Source: Nemertoderma westbladi | Taxonomy: Eukaryota; Xenacoelomorpha; Nemertodermatida; Nemertodermatidae | Direction: 5' to 3' | Length of the DNA: 50,887 nt | NCBI GenBank assembly: GCA_032718475.1 | Contig: JAUCBJ010004430.1 | Location: forward strand, 1-50,887 | Shown: piece by piece, positions 43,021 through 50,887 of the stretch | Layout: every line of letters starts with the position of its first letter | Numbering within the stretch: the first letter of the stretch is position 1 | The notes under the pieces: generated by a model | Databases searched by the model: none | Told to the model about the DNA's origin: nothing | What the model saw: the letters and a program-made list of their open reading frames with translations, nothing else | Made by a program: the position numbers and the translations under genes

Positions 43021-44674
43021 GAGCATATGACCCCCCCCCCCCCCCCCCCCTCCAAATTCATAAAGCAGTATGAAATTTACATAAAATACATCAGACCCGA
43101 CGTTTTCGCATATGCTGAGAATAATGGTGCAAATAATAATTTCACTGGACCATTTCTTGTGTCATTTTTGGGAGCACGAAAAGTGCTAGTAAATTTTTAT
43201 TTGAAAATATTAAATACCAGGTTTTGCGATTAGAAACTTCCTTTATTTAGGTTTTCGCATATGCTGAGTTCAATGGTGACATTCACAAAGACGTTGCATT
43301 GTGTCTAGCACCTTATTTTTTGGTGCGGTGCGGCACGAAAATTACAAGTAGCAGAAATGCAGGGTACAAAAAAGTACAATTTCACACATCCGAGTAAGTC
43401 CAAAACATGTTTCATTGTAATCAGCACCCAAAAATACCCCTTCTTACATAAAATGTATGTCGATTTGATGTTGTTACAAAATGAAATTTTTTCATTACCA
43501 GCACTTTTCGTGCAACATGGTGGGTGCAAAAAAGTACAATTTCACACATCCGAGTAAGTCCAAAACATGTTTCATTGTAATCAGAACCCAAAAATACCCC
43601 TTCTTACATAAAATTTATGTCGATTTGATGTTGTTACAAAATGAAATTTTTTCATTACCTGCACTTTTCGTGCAACATGCTGGGTGCAAAAAAGAACAAT
43701 TTCACACATCCTAGTAAGTCCAAGACATAATTCATTGTAATCAGCACCCAAAAATACCCCATATTACATAAAGTTTATGTTGATTTGATGTTGTTACAAA
43801 ATGAAATTTTTTCATTACCAGCACATTTCGTGCAACATGGTGGGTGCAAAAAAGTACAATTTCACACATCCGAGTAAGTCCAAAACATGTTTCATTGTAA
43901 TCAGAACCCAAAAATACCCCTTCTTACATAAAATTTATGTCGATTTGATGTTGTTACAAAATGAAATTTTTTCATTACCAGCACTTTTCGTGCAACATGC
44001 TGGGTGCAAAAAAGAACAATTTCACACATCCGAGTAAGTCCAAAACATAATTCATTGTAATCAGCACCCAAAAATACCCCATATTACATAAAGTTTATGT
44101 TGATTTGATGTTGTTACAAAATGAAATTTTTTCATTACCAGCACTTTTCGTGCAACATGCAGGGTGCAAAAAAGTACAATTTCACACATCCGAGTAAGTC
44201 CAAAACATGTTTCATTGTAATCAGCACCCAAAAATACCCCTTCTTACATAAAATTTATGTCGATTTGATGTTGTTACAAAATGAAATTTTTTCATTACCA
44301 GCACTTTTCGTGCAACATGCTGGGTGCAAAAAATAACAATTTCACACATCCGAGTAAGTCCAAAACATAATTCATTGTAATCAGCACCCCAAAAAACCTT
44401 ATTAGGCAGTCAATAGTTATAGATATCTTAAGTCTAAAAAAATTTCGATTTTTTTTCAGACACTATGAAAAATAGGGGGGCACCCACCGAAAAGTAGCAA
44501 TCCGTTGAAAATAAAAATAGTGCCAAAAGGTGCGCCGATAAAAGTTAGGAAAAGTCAAGAAATTTGCGTATCTCATTTTTAGTGCTTCTATGTTTGTAAT
44601 CGATTTTTGATAGGGGGGGGGGGTTCATATGAACCCCCCCCCCCCCCCCCCCCCCCCGGGACTGAAACGGTTAA
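43021..44674. mobile_element. TTAA-type non-autonomous element C with 160-bp tandem repeats
   Basis: The right end reads GACTGAAACGG followed by TTAA (44671-44674); the complement, TTAACCGTTTCAGTC, is a piggyBac-type end. It carries the same arrangement as element A: a G-run, TTCATATGAA and a 24-base C-run near the right end (about 44617-44657), and a CATATGA plus C-run at the left (43022-43050). The left terminal repeat is missing or altered. The interior 43361-44396 is a tandem array of exactly 160 bp units (starts at 43481, 43641, 43801, 43961, 44121, 44281), with alternating variants giving a 320-bp higher order. The sequence before the right G-run (TTAGGAAAAGTCAAGAAATT) is related to element A. 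Confidence 0.75.
43361..44396 (+). repeat. 160-bp satellite array inside element C
   Basis: About 6.5 units of 160 bp. Marker motifs ATGAAATTTTTTCATTACC, CACTTTTCGTGCAACATG, AAGTACAATTTCACACATCC and CATTGTAATCAGCACCC recur at exact spacing. Adjacent units differ (for example AAAAAAGTACAA versus AAAAAAGAACAA) and alternate, indicating a 320-bp higher-order unit. Reading frames here are repeat artefacts because 160 is not a multiple of three. Confidence 0.95.
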
Positions 44675-45207
44675 AGATGCGGATGATCTAGCAAATGTCA
44701 TGGGTGATAGGGAGTTGTGGCGGTGCAATTTGGTTGACAAGCCGGCACAGCATTCTTAAAAATGCAACTGAAATGCAGCATGCCGATCCTAGTAGTAGTA
44801 GTAGTAGTACATGTACATAGTGTAATTACGTTTTATATTGGTTTTAGGTTAGCGTAGTGTAATATTGTATTTGTAACCAAGTAACATAAAGGACCCCCTT
44901 GGAAATAAGCTGCAAAGCTTTAGGGGTAATCCTATATGTTATGTTGGACACGTTCGTGGGGCCTTCGCGCAGCACGAGGCCCAGTTATGAGATACAAATT
45001 AAAATTGAGCGACTGTATCACAAAATCAGTATTTGAGAAATGTAACCACACCGCCAATCAATCAAAGAAAGGGGGACAGTACGTGTTCAGCCCTTTTAAT
45101 CTGCCCCCCCCCCCCCCCCTTCCCACCAACCAATACATAACCGCGACATCTACCACCCACGGGCTGACGGGGCGGAAGGGTAGCACAAACTTATTTCCAA
45201 TCGCACA
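44675..45207. other. LINE-like 3' sequence and non-coding region
   Basis: 44675-44760 reads KDADDLANVMGDRELW in the plus direction, similar to LINE ORF2 C-termini with a D-R-x-x-W ending. 44800-44940 contains an AGT microsatellite, then GGACCCCCTTGGAAATAAGC and GGGGTAATCCTATATGT, typical of LINE 3' ends. A 17-base poly-C lies at about 45103-45119. Confidence 0.4.
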
Positions 45208-45570
45208 TTCAATATGCGAAGCCATGTGGGTTATAGGAATATAATAAACGCAGTACTCATCTTCATTATAAGCCTCGTTGAGTTCGTCCTGTTTTGTATT
45301 TAAATATATTTCTTAAACGCAGGCTGACGATATTTATAATAATAATAACAAGGGATGCGTTCAATATGTGACGCCAGGTGGTTTATATAATAATAATAGT
45401 CAACGCAGTACTCGTCTTCATTATAAGTCTCGTTGTGCTCATCCTGTTTTGTATTTAAATATCTTTCCTAAACGAAGACTGACGATCTTTATAATGCGTT
45501 CAATAGGCGGAGCCAGGTATGGTTTTGGTTTATAGGAATATAGTCTACGCAGCACTCATTCCTCATGAGC
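45208..45570 (+). repeat. Three-copy direct repeat of about 140-152 bp
   Basis: TTCAATATGNGANGCCA starts at 45208 and 45360, and a diverged copy at 45499. Each copy carries ACGCAGTACTC, TCTTCATTATAAG, CTCGTTG and TTTGTATTTAAATAT in the same order; the third copy is truncated. Confidence 0.8.
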
Positions 45571-47899
45571 CCGAGTTATAGTGTGGCAATGTGTGCAATA
45601 GTGTTGCACCCGACCAGCCGGAAACTCGGAGCAATAGGCCTACTGCTTGTACAATGCGTGTCAACTTCAACACCGCTGGGCACTGGGTGATGGCAGAGTG
45701 AGATTAAAAAACCGGATTATTTCATCCTTGGCACTTGGTTACGGTTAGTCCAGTTTGCCCGTAGCGGCAGCGATACCGAAAGTCGAGGTCAACAGACAGA
45801 GGCGGCCTTGGTAGTGAGTTGTTTGATTTCAATTCCAACACTTTTCTGGGCAGCTGGGTAGACTCTGGTAGTGGGTACCTGATCTTAGAATGCCGGTCAG
45901 CTGGTTAGTCCGCATAACTTCCATTGTTGCAGTTGCCGAGTCGATGGATGGTTGGTAGGGGTAGGCCTATTGCTATTGTTGTATTGGCAGATTGGTATGT
46001 ACTTCTACATCTGATTATACCAGTTGCCGGTGCCATCGGTCGTACCAATACATAGTCTTTAATTAATATATTTAACCGTTAACAAGAGGAGAAACCGCAA
46101 ATGAAGAAATTCATTTTCTGCCGTAGTTCAGTACCGGTACCGTACCGGTAGTTCTGTAGTTGGCAGTTGCTACCAGTCCGGTTCTACAGTCTGACACTGA
46201 CAGTAGTAGGGCGGTACGGCGCCAACGGACCCTCTAATCTAATTCAGGACCGCAGTCCAGCACTCTGGATTCCGCGCTGCAGTGCATAGCATGGCAGCAT
46301 GGCTAATTAGGGCCTACAGAATTAGGCCTGTCCTGTAGGCTACCAGTATACGTGATCTATAATCACTGCACCGGTACCGCGGTACCAGTCAGCCAGTACC
46401 GTAAAACACCGAATACAGTATGGTATTGCAGTATTGCTGTATTGTCTGATTGCAGGATTCCTATTTCAGGGATTGACATTGGAAAGAAACGATGGAAAGT
46501 AACTATAGATGGGAATACTCATACGCAACACTGGCAGAACGCAGATAGGAGGTAGGCCAGGCCCGTAGCCAGGATTTTTTAGTTGCGTAGGCGAGGGAAT
46601 ATCAGGGTAGGCAGGCGCAAATGTTAATTTGGATACATTTTATAATAGATTTAATTGTATACAGTAGGTAGAAAGCAAAACTACAGTAGGGTATACATGG
46701 AGTCCGCTATCAGCTCACGATTTGTATACAAAGCACAACATAAACAAGCGCGAAATCGCGCAGGTTGGACTATTATAAACATTCAGATATTAGCCATATT
46801 TAATTTTTGCGACAAAAACTTTCGACCCTTTTAAAAACTTTCATACCTTACTATTAAGCGATATAAATATATAATATAAAGATAAATAAATATAATATAA
46901 ATATAAAGATAAACATAGCTTACTTTTAAGCGATGTATATAATACTTTAAATTATTTATTGTGCTTTAAAGTATTTTATCTCATAAATATAAGCTAATGT
47001 AAAATGTTAGGTAAGGTACACATACATTTGTAATTCTATCATATTTTGGCTGAAATCAGACGCCATAGCCCTACTTTACTGGGATGACAGCTACAGGTAT
47101 TGAGCTACATGTAGTACCACATTACAGCTATCAGGATCTGGGGACCCTAGTCTAGCCAAAATGGTTCAATTTATAATATAAGTGGTTCAACACAATAGCA
47201 TGTATGTGAAGATGACGGTAATAATGATAAAGCCAAAACAGAAATTTTTCAATCTGAAAAATTTGAATTATGGCAACATCTAAGGGAAAAGCGGATTAAC
47301 CAGCATTATTGGATTCAGGAAATCTGAAAGCGGCCTCTCTCTCCAGCCTAATATTGCATAATGTAATTGAATGATGACTCACCTACTCCCAACTTCTACT
47401 ACAGTATCTCATAACCGATTTACCAGTAGTAGTCGTTTAGGCAATATATTAATCTTCACTGATACCACATTCTGTGAGTACAGTAGTATACAGTAAGTAA
47501 CATGAATAAGAATATAATACATTTCATTAGGATTAATTGCTTCACAACACAGAAACAAAAAAATAAGATCAATAATAATATAACATTACAGTACTTGACA
47601 GTGATATACTACCACTGGTCGATCGAACTCGGACATACAACGATATGAGACGACATACAGTAATATACTACTGTAGTATACATTGTGATATACATACAAC
47701 ACTAATCATATACAATCTACATTATCTATTGTTATAACAAATATAATAATTTACATTTCAGCTTCTCTCTGTGTATTTTTTGACACACTATATTTTTTGC
47801 GCATTATCACCTACTGTATATAGCAGCCAGCTTACAGTCCCGTCTCACAATAAATAACTACACAACAGCTAGTCAGTGTCGGAAGGGTGTAAACGTTAC
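45571..47899. other. Non-coding region
   Basis: No gene is supported. 46120-46420 is rich in GTACCGGTAC-type motifs. 46860-46970 is an A/T-rich low-complexity tract with ATAAATATAATATA variants. Nothing else recognisable. Confidence 0.35.
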
Positions 47900-48140
47900 G
47901 CCTACAGCAGACCACCGACTATCGACAGCAAACAATAGTCACTATATAGTAGCAGACAACCAAAGTAAATAACCGACAGCAGCCAACCGACATATGACAA
48001 CCGACAGAAGTCAACCATCATCAAAAAACCGTCACCTGACAGCAGAAAACCGATCAACCGCAAGCAACAGACAACTGACACGCACAACGACAGCATACAA
48101 ACACAGCCGACAGCAGACAAGTGACAACATATATATATAT
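47900..48140 (-). repeat. Degenerate GACAGCAGACAACC-type repeat and TA microsatellite
   Basis: Short degenerate units related to CCGACAGCAGACAACC recur throughout 47900-48125, then TA dinucleotides at 48128-48143. The short reading frame on the minus strand comes from this repeat. Confidence 0.7.
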
Positions 48141-50887
48141 ATAAGCCGTGTTTGGTTTCTATAATTGTTGAAAAATAAAAAGACAATACTTCAGAGTTGT
48201 AAAATTTACTAATGTTTTAGATAACAGAATTTTAGAATTTAAAATTTTTCCTGTGGATTTCGTCTAGTCTGTTAGAATTTAGCGAAACAGACATGAAGTA
48301 TATATAATATTTTGGATTTATTTTTTAAATTTGAATACAATAAGATAGAGTGAGGGAAGGATATAGTAAAGGATTTTTTGAGTATATGGAATTAGTGGAG
48401 ACCTATTATATTTGAGAGAACAGTAATTTTTTGTAAGTTCGGGAAAATGAAACTTTGGATTTCTTTTCCCGGATATAGGGTGGGATGACATTCCAGATCA
48501 GGGGGCCTTGGAAGCTTACGGATTGTTGGGTAGACGTGAGTCGGGCAGTTTGTATGTAATAATCACCGCGAGAGGAAGAGCGTGTAGGGTACCTGTGTAT
48601 TGATTCAGTTTTTCTAAAAAAATTTCCTATATCAGTAGTTCCGGATAGAGAGTTATTTATGTCATACATGAAGAGCGCTAGTTGATGTTTATATAGTAGA
48701 TTAAGAGGTAGAATGTGGAGTGTTTTGTAAATGGGATTTGAAGAGGCTTGATATTGAGAAAATGTTATGCATCTGATTAATTTATTTACTTTAGTACGAA
48801 GCGGTTTTATTATAGTAGAGTACGTACTCCCCCACAGAATTAGTCCATAGGATAGGTAGGGGTGTATCAAAGTAAAGTACAGCTGACGTAGAATATTCAG
48901 AGGAAAAATATGGCGCAACCTATAAAAAATGCCTGAAGTTCTAGAAATTTTCTTAGTAATATATTTTATGTGAGGTTTCCATGAGAGTTTATTGTCTACA
49001 TAGATGCCTAAGAATTTTGTACATTGGGATTTTTTTACATTATTGGAATTTATTTTTATTGGAGGTAAATTATCTAAATTATGCCGGTAGTTCGTAAAGA
49101 TAGTATATTCAGTTTTGGAAAGATTTAGAGAGAGGCGATTATCGATCAACCAATCAGACAGCTTGTTCAATTCTATATTAGTATCAGTAATTAGGTTCTT
49201 TATATTGTTTGCTGACTGAAAGAGAGTCGTATCGTCGGCAAAGAGAGTAGTTAATAGGTTAGTACATTTAGGTAGGTCATTAATATATAGAAGGAATAGT
49301 AATGGTGACAGAACCCCGCCTTGCGGCACACCACAGGTTAGAGAGTAGAAGGGATGAATGATGATTAGAGATAGAAACAAATTGGAGTCTAGATGATAAA
49401 AAACTAGTTATTAATTGTAAGGGGATGCCGCGAATACCGTAACATTCAAGTTTTTTGAGAAGAATCTCGTGATTGATGGTGTCAAAAGCTTTTTTCAGGT
49501 CTATGTAAATGGCGCATGTTGAGTTCTTATCGTCTAAGGCCTGATGGATTTTTTCAACTACAGAAAGTAATGCATGAGAAGTTGAGATTTTATGACGGAA
49601 ACCATATTGGGAGAATGAGAGAATTGAGAATTTATTGAGATATGAAAGTAACTGTGAATTGATTATTTGTTCTATTATTTTACTAAGGACAGGCAAAAGG
49701 GATATGGGTCTATAATTGTTTGGATCGGATGGGTCTTCAGATTTGAAAGATGGGATAATTTTCGCAATTTTAAGTGAGTCTGGAAAAAAGCCGAGAGAGA
49801 TGGAGAGGTTTATTAAGTAATTGAGATGGATAGAAATAGGTTGAGCTGCTAACATTATAAGTTTAGTTGGAAGAGTATCGTTAGAAGCGGATTTAGGATT
49901 GAGATGAAGAAGGTAGTATTGCACTTCTACAGGTGAAGTTTCTACTAATGAAAAAGAGTTAGAATGTCTGTTAGAGTGTTGGATATGGCGCAGTGGGGAG
50001 CGGTTTGATGAAGGGATTTTGTTATTAAGTAGTGGTCCTATCGTAGCAAAATGATTATTTAGAATAGTTGCGATTCTGGAAGGATCTGTGATAGTTTCTA
50101 TTGCGTTATCTGATCGAACTGTTAACTGACGTGGAATGTTTAATTTCTTAGATTTAGATAGAGCAGAGTTTATAATCAACCATGTTTTTTTTATATTGTT
50201 TGAGTTCTCTTGAAATTGTTTATGGTAGTATAGTTTTTCTGCTGAACGTAGTGAAGATGTTAATTGATTACGGTACTTTTTAAATATTGAGTGGTTTGAT
50301 TCTGTTGGGTTTTTTAAGTACTTCCGGTATAACTTATTTTTTTGTATGGTACTGGATACAAGAGATTCAGTCATCCAAGGTTTATCGGGCATTTTTCGAG
50401 GTGATACTTTTTTTTCTGAACATGTTTTTCACAAATTTTTTCTAAATCTTTATAAAAATATCAAATTTGTCAGTTTTTTTAATTTTATTCGAGGTATATG
50501 ACCAACTCGAAGCCGATTGAATATCTTTAAGAAAACTTTCTTTGTTAAATTTGGAGAAATCAAAAATTGTATTTTGCTCTGGTTTTTTGAAAAAACAAGA
50601 ATAGTTATGAAAAAGTGTGAAGGTTGGTTGATGATCTGAGGTACCAATTTTAACTCGAAAAGTGCCAGACGTGGTTGTGGAGGTTGTAATGTTTGTAAAA
50701 ATGTGATCTATAAGGGATTCGGTCCAGGGAGTGACTCGCGTAGGTGCGTTTATTAATTGTACGAAGCCGTAAGTATTTAATAGGTTAATGTATTCATGGG
50801 GTTTGTCTTTAGGGTCTAGTAAGTCTACATTAGTGTCGCCAGTAATTATTACGTCGTAATTAGAGTTCGTAAGGTTAGAAAGTGCGG
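48141..50887 (-). pseudogene. Near-complete CR1/L2-like LINE: endonuclease and reverse transcriptase
   Basis: Transcribed right to left and continuing past the window edge. 50887-50400 codes for an APE endonuclease C-terminal part with GDTNVDLLD, PTRVTPWTESLIDHIF and SDHQPTF. Two small frameshifts in A-rich tracts near 50450 and 50420 precede MPDKPWMTE. 50392-49280 gives the RT fingers and palm (NNYRPISLLPVLSKIIE, IDLKKAFDTINH, motif A). A one-base shift near 49335 moves to 49380-48406 with TCGVPQGGVLSPLLF (motif B), FADDTTLF (catalytic, motif C), then the thumb and C-terminus ending KLLFSQI. About 265 bp of 3' sequence follows to a TA microsatellite near 48143. ORF1 is outside the window. 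The three frameshifts make it inactive here. The CR1/L2 group is assigned from motif style. Confidence 0.85.

Noticed and set aside
43361-44396. Small secreted or structural proteins encoded by 160-bp units (frames at 43481, 43801, 44121)
   Set aside because: The period is not a multiple of three and each frame breaks in the next unit.
47902-48186. Membrane protein (cysteine- and leucine-rich frame)
   Set aside because: The frame is a translation of a degenerate GACAGCAGACAACC repeat.

Overview
The window reads as nuclear DNA of an invertebrate animal, rich in mobile elements. It is AT-rich and has no prokaryotic operons. It carries tRNA-derived SINEs, LINEs, BEL/Pao retrotransposon genes, TTAA-flanked DNA transposons and many satellites. 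Short decayed coding islands include an APLF-like FHA plus PBZ gene, which fits a metazoan. The species cannot be named from the sequence.

Layout. 1-6 kb: a decayed nuclease-like fragment, a SINE, one intact unrecognised 306-codon ORF on the minus strand, and a broken transposase with the MHDLLEGV motif. 7-8.3 kb: a broken WD40 gene and a palindromic short repeat. 9.0-9.8 kb: a TTAA-flanked foldback element built from a SalI-palindrome satellite. 10.4-12.2 kb: unrecognised minus-strand coding pieces, one ending in an 8-residue glycine-rich repeat. 12.8-13.5 kb: BEL/Pao gag-protease remnant. 14.1-14.7 kb: APLF-like gene with one frameshift. 15.3-16.6 and 22.4-25.3 kb: two damaged copies of one LINE family. 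16.8-18.3 and 28.9-30.5 kb: two copies of a piggyBac-like non-autonomous element. 20.0-22.4 kb: a GC-rich gag-like zinc-knuckle locus. 25.9-27.8 kb: a 59-bp satellite and an unrecognised decayed gene. 27.8-28.9 kb: a near-perfect TTAA-flanked hairpin element. 31.5-33.2 kb: a second satellite-armed foldback element, with a perfect 8-bp target duplication. 33.6-35.1 kb: an unrecognised intronless coding region broken by frameshifts. 36.8-40.1 kb: a BEL/Pao pol gene cut at its 5' side by a SINE. 42.1-44.7 kb: a LINE fragment abutting a third TTAA element that contains 160-bp repeats. 45-48 kb: non-coding DNA with direct repeats. 48.4-50.9 kb: a nearly complete CR1/L2-like LINE.

How it fits together. 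Almost every recognisable coding region belongs to a transposon and is broken, so the window looks like a nested transposon graveyard, not a functional operon or pathway. The most interesting pattern is structural. Four elements are bounded on both sides by TTAA and a fifth (43 kb) on one side. Several carry long G or C homopolymers near their ends, and two element types carry internal tandem repeats of about 160-163 bp. Two further elements have inverted arms made of satellite DNA. These suggest a local link between small DNA transposons and satellite formation. I found no new enzymatic or defence system.
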